From positions 1 to 31,568 of the forward strand of contig CAIOLV010000001.1 in NCBI GenBank assembly GCA_903859225.1: a stretch of DNA of 31,568 nt, given 5' to 3'. Below are positions 1 to 8,264 of this stretch, piece after piece. This DNA comes from an uncultured bacterium (GTDB taxonomy: Bacteria; Bipolaricaulota; Bipolaricaulia; UBA7950; UBA9294). How positions within the stretch are numbered: the stretch's first letter is position 1; the number at the start of each line of letters is the position of its first letter. The translations under genes and the position numbers were made by a program. The notes under the pieces were generated by a model that searched no databases, had not been told where the DNA came from, and saw only the letters and a list, made by a program, of their open reading frames with translations.

Positions 1-14
1 ACGGGAGGAGAGAC

Positions 15-686
15 ATGATGGTCCGCAGCGTCTCGACCTGCGACATCGTCCTCGTCGGTGTTGGTGGGCAGGGCATCCTGACGATTGGCGAGATCCTGCT
101 GCACGCGGCGCTCGAGAGTGACGTCGCCGCCTCGTTCGCTCCGACCAAAGGGATGGCGCAGCGCGGCGGGTTCGTGAAGGCGGAACTGCGCTTGGGGCGC
201 GACGGCGTTGGCCCGCGGATCGGTGAGGGAGCAGCAGATCTCGTCCTCGCCACCGAACGGTCGGAGGCCCTGCGCGGGATCCGCTTCGTGAAGCCGGGCG
301 GCGTGTTCATCCTCTACGACGACGTCTGGGCGCCGACGGGAGTCATGCTCGGCGCTGCGAAGTACCCGGAGCGTGAGGCCGTTGTCGCGGCGATCAACGA
401 GGCCGGCGCGCGATCCGTCGTGCTTCTCCCTTCCGAGATTCCACCCATCAACGGGCGCCCTGCCGCGGCGAACATCGTCGTCCTCGGCGCGGCATGCGCC
501 GTGCCTGCGCTTGCTCGCGCCCTCGACGCATTGGTGGTCGAGAGGATCGTTGCGGCCCGATGGCCGAAGTCGGCCGCACCTAACGTCGAAGCATTCAGGG
601 TTGGCCTCGAGGCTGCGGGCTGCGCCTCTCGCATGGGTTTCGGGGAGTCGCGAGAGCCACAGCCGAGAGCGGATCGACGTGGGTGA
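15..686 (+). CDS. iorB: Indolepyruvate:ferredoxin oxidoreductase, beta (gamma-domain) subunit
   Basis: This is the small subunit of a 2-oxoacid:ferredoxin oxidoreductase of the indolepyruvate type. With the large IorA subunit (probably just upstream, outside the window) it oxidatively decarboxylates aryl-pyruvates to aryl-acetyl-CoA and reduces ferredoxin in the cytoplasm. The 223-residue length fits the IorB family. A glycine-rich GVGGQG motif lies at residues 15-20, and the family-typical MAQRGG segment follows about 30 residues later. An AGGAG ribosome site sits just before the start; ATG at 15 and ATG at 18 are both possible. The stop overlaps the GTG start of the downstream acyl-CoA synthetase, so the two are probably co-translated. 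That partnership supports ATP formation from amino-acid-derived acyl-CoA. A generic pyruvate/ketoisovalerate oxidoreductase gamma subunit is the alternative. Confidence 0.85.
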   Translation: MMVRSVSTCDIVLVGVGGQGILTIGEILLHAALESDVAASFAPTKGMAQRGGFVKAELRLGRDGVGPRIGEGAADLVLATERSEALRGIRFVKPGGVFILYDDVWAPTGVMLGAAKYPEREAVVAAINEAGARSVVLLPSEIPPINGRPAAANIVVLGAACAVPALARALDALVVERIVAARWPKSAAPNVEAFRVGLEAAGCASRMGFGESREPQPRADRRG

Positions 687-2802
687 GAAGGTGCCTCACG
701 GGCTGGAGAGCTTCTTCCGTCCGCGCGGAGTCGCCGTCGTCGGTTCGACCGGCGAGGGCAAGATGGGCCGCGTGCTGGTAGATCAACTCGTCGCGGGCGG
801 CTATTCGCCCGTCTACGCGGTGAACCCGCGCGGAGAGGGCGCGCCGGGAGTCAGGGCCGCCGCCCGCTCTTTCGCCGAGCTTGCGGGCGCCGGTCACGTT
901 GTCGATCTTGCCGTCATCGCCTCGCCGGCGGACACGGTCGCGGCGATGCTCGAGGACGCGGGGCGCGCCGGGGTTCACGCGGCGGCCGTCATTGCCTCAG
1001 GATTTGCGGAGTGCGGCGAGAAGGCGAAGGAAGAGGCCCTCGTCCGCGTTGCCTGCACCTACGGCATCCGCTTCATCGGCCCGAATTGCGCGGGCCTCGT
1101 GAACACGAAGCGGAGTCTCTTTCCGACCCTCGAAACGCGACCGCCGATGGGCGATGTGGCCCTCGTGTCGCAGAGCGGCGCATTGGGCGGCGCCGTTCTG
1201 TCGTGGGCCGAGGAGCAGGGCGTCGGGTTCTCGAAGTTCGTCTCGTATGGAAATGGCGCCGACCTCACCGACGTCGACTTCCTCGACTACCTACGTGGGG
1301 ATGACGAGACGAAGGTCGTTGCGCTCTACCTCGAGACCGTGTCCGACGGTCGGGCGTTTCTTGAGGCAGCGCGGCAGCTGACGGCCGTGAAGCCGCTCGT
1401 CGTCATCAAGTCGGGCCGTTCGGCGGCCGGCGGGCGCGCGACGTTGTCGCACACGGGTTCGCTCGCCGGGACGGATGCCGTCTACGACGCGGCGTTCCGG
1501 CAGTGCGGCGCGATGCGCGTCGACGGAATCGAAGAGATGTTTGACGTGTGCCGCGGACTCGCGTCGTTTCCACCTGTCCGAGGAAAGCGGGTTGTCATCG
1601 TCACAAACTCCGGAGGTCCCGGCGTGCTCTCCACGGACGCGGCCGAGGCCGTCGGCCTGGACCTCGCGCCGCCGAGCCCGACCTTGCGCCGGCGGTTGGC
1701 GGAGAGGCTTCCCTCGTATTGCAGCCTTGGGAATCCGATCGACCTCACGGTGCAGGGCGGCGAGGCGGAGTACCGCGACGTGCTGTCGATGGCTCTCGAG
1801 GAGTACGACGCGGCCGTGGCCATCGACGTTAACACGCCGTATCTCGATGCAGCCCTCGTCGCGCGCGGGATCGTGACGGCGGCGAAGGTCACGGGCAAGC
1901 CGGTGGCCGCGACGTTCATGGCCGGGAAGACGGCGGCCGCGGCGCTTCCCGTGCTGATTGCCGGAAGCGTGCCGGACTTCCCGACCGGCGAACGAGCTGT
2001 CGCGGTTCTTGCACTCCTCGCGAACGATCAAGCGAGGAGGCTCGGTCGACGTGAGTCCTCTCCTCCCGAACCTGCGAAGTCCTCACTTCCTGGGCAGGGT
2101 CTCATCCTCTCCGAGCCGGAGGCGATGGATTGGCTAGGAGCTCAGGGGCTGCCGGTGCCGCAGCGCCGGCTTGCGCGTTCGGCCGAAGAGGCGGCGACTG
2201 CCGCGGCGGCGCTCGGTTTCCCCGTCGCCATCAAGGTTGTGGCCTCGGGTGTTGTGCACAAGACGGACGTAGGCGGCGTCGTGCTCGATGTGGCGAGCAA
2301 GGTCAGTGCTCGATCCGCGTTCCGGGAGTTGTCCGAGCGGGCGAAGGATCTGGGCTTCTGCGGCGTCCTCGTCGTGCCGATGGTGCGGGACGCGGTCGAG
2401 ATGCTGGTCGGTGTCTCGCGCGACCCGCAGTTCGGCCCGGTCGTAGCGGTCGGCTTGGGCGGAGTCACGGCCGAGGCGCTTCACGACGTCGCGCTGCGCG
2501 TCGCACCGATCGACGAAGCGGAAGCACGCGTCATGCTTGGCGAACTGCGTGCCCCGTCTCTTCTCGGAGCCTTCCGCGGCCGGCCGGCGCGAGACCTTGG
2601 TGCCTTCGCGTCGCTCGTCGCGCGCGTCTCGCAGCTTCCGTTTCAGTATCCTGATCTTGCGGAACTCGATCTGAACCCCGTCTTTGCTCTTAAGGCGGGA
2701 GTCGTCATCGGCGACGTCCGCGCCGCGCGCGTGGGCTCGGACGCTGTACGCGGGCGCACGCCGAGCGTGCGCCTGGACGCGAACCAGGGCACAATCGCGT
2801 AG
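679..2802 (+). CDS. acdA: ADP-forming acetate/acyl-CoA ligase, fused alpha-beta
   Basis: The product would convert acyl-CoA + ADP + Pi to acid + CoA + ATP, the energy-conserving last step of peptide and sugar fermentation in many anaerobes. I place the start at GTG 679, which overlaps the iorB stop and gives 707 residues, the usual length of the fused form; the open frame extends further upstream without support. Order: an N-terminal CoA-binding Rossmann domain (about 1-130), succinyl-CoA-ligase-like domains (about 145-440) and a C-terminal ATP-grasp domain (about 480-700). The SHTGS motif places a phosphohistidine candidate at H258, and the HKTDVGG motif of the ATP-grasp part places the second at H527. 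Both active-site histidines are therefore present. A charged, proline-containing linker lies near residues 455-475. A protein-acetyltransferase (Pat-like) relative is less likely because no GNAT domain is seen. Confidence 0.9.
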   Translation: MGEKVPHGLESFFRPRGVAVVGSTGEGKMGRVLVDQLVAGGYSPVYAVNPRGEGAPGVRAAARSFAELAGAGHVVDLAVIASPADTVAAMLEDAGRAGVHAAAVIASGFAECGEKAKEEALVRVACTYGIRFIGPNCAGLVNTKRSLFPTLETRPPMGDVALVSQSGALGGAVLSWAEEQGVGFSKFVSYGNGADLTDVDFLDYLRGDDETKVVALYLETVSDGRAFLEAARQLTAVKPLVVIKSGRSAAGGRATLSHTGSLAGTDAVYDAAFRQCGAMRVDGIEEMFDVCRGLASFPPVRGKRVVIVTNSGGPGVLSTDAAEAVGLDLAPPSPTLRRRLAERLPSYCSLGNPIDLTVQGGEAEYRDVLSMALEEYDAAVAIDVNTPYLDAALVARGIVTAAKVTGKPVAATFMAGKTAAAALPVLIAGSVPDFPTGERAVAVLALLANDQARRLGRRESSPPEPAKSSLPGQGLILSEPEAMDWLGAQGLPVPQRRLARSAEEAATAAAALGFPVAIKVVASGVVHKTDVGGVVLDVASKVSARSAFRELSERAKDLGFCGVLVVPMVRDAVEMLVGVSRDPQFGPVVAVGLGGVTAEALHDVALRVAPIDEAEARVMLGELRAPSLLGAFRGRPARDLGAFASLVARVSQLPFQYPDLAELDLNPVFALKAGVVIGDVRAARVGSDAVRGRTPSVRLDANQGTIA

Positions 2803-2811
2803 GGGGTCATC

Positions 2812-3909
2812 ATGTCGCTACGTCCGCAACGGGGTCTCGATTCGATCCAGCCGTACGTTCCTGGGAAGCCGATCGGTGAAGTGAAGCGCGAGCTCGGCGT
2901 GGATGACGTGATCAAGCTTGCGTCGAACGAGAACCCGTTCGGCGTCTCGCCCAAGGCTCTCGTCGCGATGCGCGCGGCGCTCGAGACCGTGAACATCTAC
3001 CCTGACGGGGCGAGCTACGACGTGCGCCTTGCCATCGCGAAGCACTTCGGATTCGACCTCGACCAAGTGGCGGTGGGTAACGGCGCCGACGACCTCATCC
3101 TCGAGCTCTCGATGGCCTATCTCGACGACGGCGACGAGGTTATCGCCAGCCGTTCGTCGTTCCCAATCTACGACATCTACACGAGCGCCATGCGTGCCAA
3201 GATGGTGAAGACGCCACTCGCGCCGGGGTACCGCTTGGATCTCGAAGCGATGGCGCGCGCGATCACGAACCGCACGCGCATTGTCTGCATCTGCAACCCG
3301 AACAACCCGACCGGCACAATCGTCACCGCGGCGGAGCTGACTCGATTTCTCAGGAAGTTGCCGGACAACGCGCTCCTCGTGCTCGACGAGGCCTACTGCG
3401 AGATGGTCGACTCGCCCGAATTTCCCGACGGGCTCGGACTCGTGCGCGAAGGGCGGAAGAACGTCATCGTCCTGCGCACATTCTCGAAGGTGTTCGGCCT
3501 CGCGGGAATCCGTCTCGGGTACGGATTCGCCCACCGCGACACGTTGGCGCCGCTGTTCAAGGTGAAGCCGGCGTTCACCGTGAACTCGGTCGCCCAGGCA
3601 GCGGGGATCGCCGCCATCGAGGACGAGGAGTTCATGCGCTTCACTGTGACCGAGAACCGCAAGGGCCGCGAGGTTCTGTACGGCGAGCTGCGGCGGCTCG
3701 GGTTGGAGTATGCCGATAGCCACACGAACTTCATCCTTGTGAAGATCGGCCCGCAGGCGATCGACGTGCAGCGGCGGCTCCTCACCTACGGCGTGATCGT
3801 TCGCCCGTGCGGAGGCTACGATCTGCCGGAATTCCTGCGCATCTCGATCGGGACGCGGGAAGAGAACGAGCGCCTCGTCGCTGCCCTGAAGAGCGTTCTC
3901 CGCGGGTAG
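2812..3909 (+). CDS. hisC: Histidinol-phosphate / aromatic aminotransferase
   Basis: This is a class I/II PLP-dependent aminotransferase of the HisC family, 365 residues long, which is the normal size. The N-terminal KLASNENPFG motif (35-44), CNPNNPTGT (161-169), LDEAY (191-195) and TFSKVFGLAGIRLGYG with the Schiff-base lysine K226 are all present. The start follows a GGGG-type ribosome site and lies 9 bases after the acyl-CoA ligase stop. HisC proteins make histidinol phosphate in histidine biosynthesis, but many also transaminate aromatic amino acids. No other his gene is nearby. Its place after iorB and the ADP-forming ligase suggests, by inference, a role in supplying aryl-pyruvates for fermentation. 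Confidence 0.88.
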   Translation: MSLRPQRGLDSIQPYVPGKPIGEVKRELGVDDVIKLASNENPFGVSPKALVAMRAALETVNIYPDGASYDVRLAIAKHFGFDLDQVAVGNGADDLILELSMAYLDDGDEVIASRSSFPIYDIYTSAMRAKMVKTPLAPGYRLDLEAMARAITNRTRIVCICNPNNPTGTIVTAAELTRFLRKLPDNALLVLDEAYCEMVDSPEFPDGLGLVREGRKNVIVLRTFSKVFGLAGIRLGYGFAHRDTLAPLFKVKPAFTVNSVAQAAGIAAIEDEEFMRFTVTENRKGREVLYGELRRLGLEYADSHTNFILVKIGPQAIDVQRRLLTYGVIVRPCGGYDLPEFLRISIGTREENERLVAALKSVLRG

Positions 3910-3930
3910 GACTCGAAAGGAGTGGGCGCG

Positions 3931-4692
3931 ATGGGCGAGCCGGTCGCGATCCTCTCGGACGTCCACGGCAACGTTCGCGCCCTGGACTGCGTTCTCGACG
4001 ACGTCGCGCGGCGCAGGATCCGCCGCATCGTCAACCTCGGGGATTGCCTTTACGGGCCGTTTGATCCGCGCCCTGCCGCCGACCGGTTGATGGGCCTCGA
4101 CATCCCCACTGTGTCGGGGAACGAGGACCGGATCCTGCTCGACGCGGGCTTCCCTCTCTCACAAGCGGCGGGCCGTTCTCTGACGAGAACGGCTAGGTTC
4201 ACGCGGGAGCGGCTTGAACCGCGCCATCTTGCCTGGATCGCCTCGCTGCCGCTCACGACGACGGTCGAGGACGCCCTGCTGTGTCACGGCACGCCGACCG
4301 ACGACACGGTCTACCTCCTCTCCCGCGTCTCGGCGGGAAGTCTCGCGTTGCGAACCGGCGAGGAGCTTGACTCTCTGCTGGACGCCGTCGCGGAGCGTCT
4401 CGTCTTCTGCGGCCACGACCACACGCAGCGGCTCGCCGTGCGCGGCGAGAAGCTGATCGTCAATCCCGGCAGCGTAGGATGCCCGGCCTACGCCGATGAC
4501 GTGCCGGAGGCGCATATTGTCGAGAGCGGATCGCCCCATGCGCGCTTCGCCATCGTGAGATCGAGCGCCGGGGGAGCGCTCTCCGTAGAGTGGGTCGCCG
4601 TGCCCTACGATGCCGAAGCGGCCGCCGACGAGGCGCTCGCGAACGGCTTCCCCGACTGGGCGTCTTGGATCGCGACCGGCCGAGCCGAGTGA
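3931..4692 (+). CDS. Cytoplasmic metallophosphoesterase, YfcE/DUF2437-like
   Basis: This is a calcineurin-like phosphoesterase with a binuclear metal site. Visible motifs in order are LSDVHGN near the N-terminus, NLGDCLYG, SGNED, CHGTP, GHDHTQ and the VNPGSVG segment typical of YfcE/MJ0936-type enzymes. There is no signal peptide, so it should act in the cytoplasm. ATG 3931 is preferred because an AAAGGAG site lies about 9 bases upstream; the in-frame GTG at 3922 sits too close to that site. The protein is then 253 residues. It is 21 bases after hisC and seems to close the first operon, since a new promoter follows. The substrate (phosphodiester, nucleotide or phosphoprotein) cannot be told. 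Confidence 0.8.
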   Translation: MGEPVAILSDVHGNVRALDCVLDDVARRRIRRIVNLGDCLYGPFDPRPAADRLMGLDIPTVSGNEDRILLDAGFPLSQAAGRSLTRTARFTRERLEPRHLAWIASLPLTTTVEDALLCHGTPTDDTVYLLSRVSAGSLALRTGEELDSLLDAVAERLVFCGHDHTQRLAVRGEKLIVNPGSVGCPAYADDVPEAHIVESGSPHARFAIVRSSAGGALSVEWVAVPYDAEAAADEALANGFPDWASWIATGRAE

Positions 4693-4766
4693 GGCTGCGG
4701 CCACCCGCTCGGCGCGCTATGAATGCGGCCGGAGCGTCGTTTCAGGCTATCTGAACCTATCGAGTG

Positions 4767-4795
4767 TTGACAGCCCACGGGGCTCCTGCTAGAGT
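4767..4795 (+). promoter_or_regulatory. Sigma70-type promoter of the lacI operon
   Basis: A perfect -35 hexamer TTGACA (4767-4772) is separated by exactly 17 bases from a -10-like TAGAGT (4790-4795). Transcription should begin near 4801-4803, just before a LacI-type operator. The region 4693-4851 holds no gene. Besides this promoter it contains a small inverted repeat TTCAG-gctat-CTGAA (4741-4755) that may be part of the end of the upstream transcript; it has no T-tract. Confidence 0.75.
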
Positions 4796-4809
4796 GGTGC
4801 ATCGATTTC

Positions 4810-4823
4810 GGAAAACGATTTCC
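4810..4823 (+). promoter_or_regulatory. LacI-family operator
   Basis: GGAAAACGATTTCC is a 14-base near-palindrome with a central CG. Twelve of fourteen positions agree with its reverse complement. This is the standard architecture of LacI/GalR operators. It lies immediately downstream of the predicted transcription start and about 28 bases before the lacI start codon, the right place for roadblock-type autorepression. Confidence 0.75.
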
Positions 4824-4851
4824 TTGGGGCGCGAGCATCCATGACAAGACC

Positions 4852-5850
4852 ATGAGAGCCACCATTCGGGAGGTTGCAGAGCGCGCGGGTGTCGCCCCCT
4901 GCACCGTTTCCCGAGTGCTCAACGGCCACGATGCGGAGCACATGCGTCCGGAGACGAAAGAGCGGGTTCTCGACTCCATCCGGGAACTTGACTACACGCC
5001 GGTCCGAGCGGCGCAGCGGCTTCGTCGCCAGCGAACTCACGCGCTGGGAATCCTCGTTCCTGACATCACCAACCTCTACTTCGCCCTGCTGACTCGCGGC
5101 GTCGAGTCTGTTGCGTTCGAGCGAGGCTTCACGAGCCTCATCTGTGACTCGAGCCACGACCCGCGACGTGAGGCTCGCTATCTCGAGATGCTTCTCGCCG
5201 AGGACGTCGAGGGCGTCCTCCTCGTTCCCACGGGGCGCGGCGACGCGAGTGCACTGAAGCGTCTGGTCGCGCGCGGAGTACGTGTCATGCTGATGGATCG
5301 GCGCATCGTCGGGTTCCCGGTCGTCGAGGCGGACAACCGCGGGGCGAGCCGGGCCCTTGGCGAGCACCTGCTTGGGCTGGGGTACGAACGCATGGTCTAC
5401 ATCAGCGGCCCGGCGGAGGTCAGCACCGCCGAGGATCGCCTGTGCGGATTCCGCGACGCCGTCCGCAGCGAAGGCGGCGACCTGGCGGACGTCCGGCGCG
5501 GCGCGTTCACGTTCGAGTCCGGATTCGATGCGGCGAGAGAGATTCTGCGACACGACAAGGCCGACGCTATCGTGGCGGCCAACGACCTCATGGCGTTTGG
5601 CGTCCTGCGTGCGGTGGAAGAGGAAGGCCTGTCGGTCCCCAGGGACATCGGGGTGGCGGGCTTCGATCATGTGCCGCACGTCCCGTATGCGACGTTCCTC
5701 CGGCCGGAACTGACCACCGTCGACGTTCCGGTGCACGAGATGGGCCGTCAGGCGGCGCGGCGCTTACTCGACGGGAAGGCGGACTCGCTGCAACTGGCAA
5801 CGACGCTCATTCCCGGGGGTACATGCATTGCGCGAAGGAGGGGCAAGTGA
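4852..5850 (+). CDS. LacI/GalR-family transcriptional regulator
   Basis: A DNA-binding repressor of 332 residues, the usual family size. The N-terminal helix-turn-helix and hinge region (residues 2-55) has the TIREVAERAGV and TVSRVLNG motifs. It is followed by a periplasmic-binding-protein-like effector domain (about 60-330) with the GILVPDITNLYF start strand. It probably senses a sugar or sugar phosphate and controls the promoter at 4767 and the genes behind it. There is no strong ribosome site. A four-codon reading frame (ATG 4841 to TGA 4855) overlaps the start codon as ATGA and may couple translation. The stop overlaps the GTG of the downstream aldolase, so regulator and enzyme share one transcript. 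Confidence 0.93.
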   Translation: MRATIREVAERAGVAPCTVSRVLNGHDAEHMRPETKERVLDSIRELDYTPVRAAQRLRRQRTHALGILVPDITNLYFALLTRGVESVAFERGFTSLICDSSHDPRREARYLEMLLAEDVEGVLLVPTGRGDASALKRLVARGVRVMLMDRRIVGFPVVEADNRGASRALGEHLLGLGYERMVYISGPAEVSTAEDRLCGFRDAVRSEGGDLADVRRGAFTFESGFDAAREILRHDKADAIVAANDLMAFGVLRAVEEEGLSVPRDIGVAGFDHVPHVPYATFLRPELTTVDVPVHEMGRQAARRLLDGKADSLQLATTLIPGGTCIARRRGK

Positions 5851-6593
5851 TCGGAAAGAGGACGCGGTTGGCGCGGTTGTTCCGCGCCGATGGGCGGGCC
5901 GTCGTGATTGCGCTCGATCACGGGCAGTTCAAGGGCTCCATGCCTGGGCTCGAGTCCGTGCCCGACATCGTGAAGCGCGTGGTCGACGGAGGGGCGGACG
6001 GAATCATCCTCAATGCGGGAGCGCTGGAAGGCTCTGTCTGCAACTACGCGGGACGCTGCTCGCTGATCGTTCGCGTCACGGGGGCGAGCACAGACGCCAA
6101 TCCCGGTTTCGACTATCACCGATCGATCCTGTCGGTCGAGCGGGCCGTCGCGCTGGGCGCGGACGCGGTCATCGCCATGGGCTTCCTCGGCAGCCCGAGC
6201 GAGGGGCCGTCGTTGGCCCTCCTGGCGGAGATTGCAGAGGACTGCCGGCGATGGGGAATGCCGCTGGTGGCCGAGATGCTGATCGCCGATCCGAAGAAGT
6301 TCAACGATGTCCCGTCGATCGCTCTGGGAGCCCGCGTGGCCTACGAGCTCGGCGCTGATGTCGTGAAAGCGTACGGCGCCGGCGAACCGTCGTTCGCCGA
6401 CATTCCGAAGAGCGGCCCGCTTCCCGTCCTCGTCGCGGGGGGCGCAAAGTCGGCGGACCCGGCGGAGATGGCGCGCCAAGCCGTCGAGTGCGGAGCGGCC
6501 GGCGTGGCATTCGGACGCACGGTGTTTGGGGCGGCGAACCCCACGGAGATCGTTCGCAGTCTCGTGAAGGCTGTGCATGGAAAGGGAGGCTAG
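5847..6593 (+). CDS. Class I aldolase, DhnA/LsrF/FbaB type
   Basis: A Schiff-base aldolase of the DeoC/LacD superfamily, DhnA branch. These enzymes cleave or thiolyse fructose 1,6-bisphosphate, phospho-AI-2 products or related ketose phosphates. GTG 5847 is chosen because a strong AAGGAGG lies 5 bases upstream and it overlaps the lacI stop by four bases; that gives 248 residues, normal for the family. Motifs are IALDHGQFKG (21-30), a GADAVIAMGFLGS strand (104-116) and VVKAYGAGE with the putative catalytic lysine K174. The phosphate-binding end (VAGGAKS, later GVAFGRTVF) is intact. Its position right after lacI in a sugar-uptake operon suggests that it cleaves the imported sugar's phosphorylated form. 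The exact substrate is unknown. Confidence 0.82.
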   Translation: MIGKRTRLARLFRADGRAVVIALDHGQFKGSMPGLESVPDIVKRVVDGGADGIILNAGALEGSVCNYAGRCSLIVRVTGASTDANPGFDYHRSILSVERAVALGADAVIAMGFLGSPSEGPSLALLAEIAEDCRRWGMPLVAEMLIADPKKFNDVPSIALGARVAYELGADVVKAYGAGEPSFADIPKSGPLPVLVAGGAKSADPAEMARQAVECGAAGVAFGRTVFGAANPTEIVRSLVKAVHGKGG

Positions 6594-6594
6594 C

Positions 6595-8241
6595 ATGCGT
6601 CGCCTGGCTCGCCGGGCGGTTGTCGTCGCCCTCGTGATGGTCGGGGTCGGTGGGTCGGCTCTCTTCGCGGCCGGCGTTGGCGGCGTCGTGTTCCTCGACA
6701 AGAACCACAACGGCGCCCTCGACAGCGGGGAGACAGGCGTGTCGGGCGCTGTCGTGAGCGATGGGTTGAACGTAGTGCGCACGGACGATGCGGGTCGGTT
6801 CTCGCTTCCAGACAACAACGGAGCACGGTTCGTTTTCCTCTCCACTCCGAACGGGATGAAGCCCTCGGCCGGTTGGTACCGCGCCGTCGCGGAGGGCGGC
6901 TCGTACGTATTCCCGCTGGAAACGCGCGACGAATCCGGCCCGCTCGTCTTTGCGCAGCTCTCGGACATTCACTACGCCCCGGACCCAGAGGCATTCTCCC
7001 GCGCGTTCGCGGATCGCGAGATGGCGTTCTTGCCCAACGGGACTCTCGATGGGCTCGTCGCCGAGATCAACCCCCTCGCGCCCGACTTCGTGATCCTCAC
7101 GGGCGACATCATCGCCAATGCGAAGGGGCCGGAGCTCGACGAGGTCAAGTCGTGGTTCACGACGATGGATGATGGGTTCGTGTCGCGATTCACGGTGCCG
7201 GTCTACGAGGCGATGGGGAACCACGACGAGGTGCGGGATCCGGCCGTGGACAAGGCAGTGTACGAAGATCACTTCGGCCCGACCTACTACTCGTTCAACG
7301 TGAAGGGCACGCACTGCGTCGTCCTCGATCTCCACCAGCTTCAGGGGACGTCCCAGATCTACTCGCTCAGCGCGGCGGAGCTTGACTGGCTGCGCCGGGA
7401 CCTGGCCCTGGTCGGTGCGAATGCGCCGATTCTCGTCTTCTGTCACGAGCCGACGCCCGACTGGGCACAGACGCCGGAGAACGCCGCGTTGTGGGACCTT
7501 CTCGCCGGCTCGAACATCACGGCGCTCCTGAACGGCCACTGGCACACGAACTTCGTCCTGCGTGAGGAGCCGTTCTACGAGCTCACGTCGGGCGCGGTCT
7601 GCGGTTCGTGGTGGGAAGGACCGAACCCGGACGGCACGGGCTTCGGGTACCGCATCTACGAGATGTCGCGGGGCCGACTAGCAAGCACGTGGCGCACGGT
7701 GGGAGCGAATGTCGTCTCGTTCACGTCCCCGACCGCGGCGGCTCTCACGTGGACCGACCGCCTGGTCGCCAGCGTATGGGGCGAGGCGGCGTCAGCGGCC
7801 TACTGCTGGGACGGCGGCGCGAACGTGACGATCGATGTCGCGTCGAACGGTCTCTGGAGCACGGCGGCCGGCAATCTGAACGTGGCAACGCTCCCGTCGG
7901 GCTACCACACGCTCACCATCACGTTCTCGATGACGAGTGGGGGACCGATCGTGGGTCGGCAGGCGTTCTACGTCTTCGTGCCGGGGCTGTCCCTCAGCGA
8001 TTTCATCGATCACCCCGAGGTGTTCCAGGGGAAAATGGTCGGGACGACGGCGCTCGAGGTGCGTGCCGTGATGGGAGCCGACATCTCGGCGACCGACGGC
8101 ACGAAGACCATCATCGTGGCTAAGTTCCCACTCTCGGTGGCGAAGGGAGATCGCGTTTCGGTGGTCGGCATGTACCGGGCGACGAGCGCGGATCCGATCA
8201 AGGCCTTTGACCTGATCTTCAGCGTCAAGCTTGCGAAGTAG
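6595..8241 (+). CDS. Exported calcineurin-like phosphoesterase with N-terminal SdrD-B-like domain
   Basis: A predicted secreted protein of 548 residues. ATG 6595 is supported by GGGAGG 5 bases upstream; it starts with a basic, hydrophobic signal peptide (about 1-25). Residues about 26-90 look like an SdrD-B/prealbumin-like domain with an acidic EF-hand-type loop (DKNHNGALDSGE). The catalytic domain (about 105-365) has LSDIHYAP, LTGDIIAN, MGNHDE, FCHEP and NGHWHTN, the full metallophosphatase set. A C-terminal calcineurin-associated domain and an OB-like beta segment follow. It probably removes phosphate or cleaves phosphodiesters outside the cytoplasmic membrane before uptake by the ABC system encoded next. 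The natural substrate is not known. Confidence 0.85.
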   Translation: MRRLARRAVVVALVMVGVGGSALFAAGVGGVVFLDKNHNGALDSGETGVSGAVVSDGLNVVRTDDAGRFSLPDNNGARFVFLSTPNGMKPSAGWYRAVAEGGSYVFPLETRDESGPLVFAQLSDIHYAPDPEAFSRAFADREMAFLPNGTLDGLVAEINPLAPDFVILTGDIIANAKGPELDEVKSWFTTMDDGFVSRFTVPVYEAMGNHDEVRDPAVDKAVYEDHFGPTYYSFNVKGTHCVVLDLHQLQGTSQIYSLSAAELDWLRRDLALVGANAPILVFCHEPTPDWAQTPENAALWDLLAGSNITALLNGHWHTNFVLREEPFYELTSGAVCGSWWEGPNPDGTGFGYRIYEMSRGRLASTWRTVGANVVSFTSPTAAALTWTDRLVASVWGEAASAAYCWDGGANVTIDVASNGLWSTAAGNLNVATLPSGYHTLTITFSMTSGGPIVGRQAFYVFVPGLSLSDFIDHPEVFQGKMVGTTALEVRAVMGADISATDGTKTIIVAKFPLSVAKGDRVSVVGMYRATSADPIKAFDLIFSVKLAK

Positions 8242-8264
8242 GTTGTGCGCAGGGAGGTAGTGCG

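Noticed and set aside
2818..3966. 382-codon open frame on the minus strand
   Set aside because: Antisense to hisC; its composition is that of a mirrored GC-rich gene.
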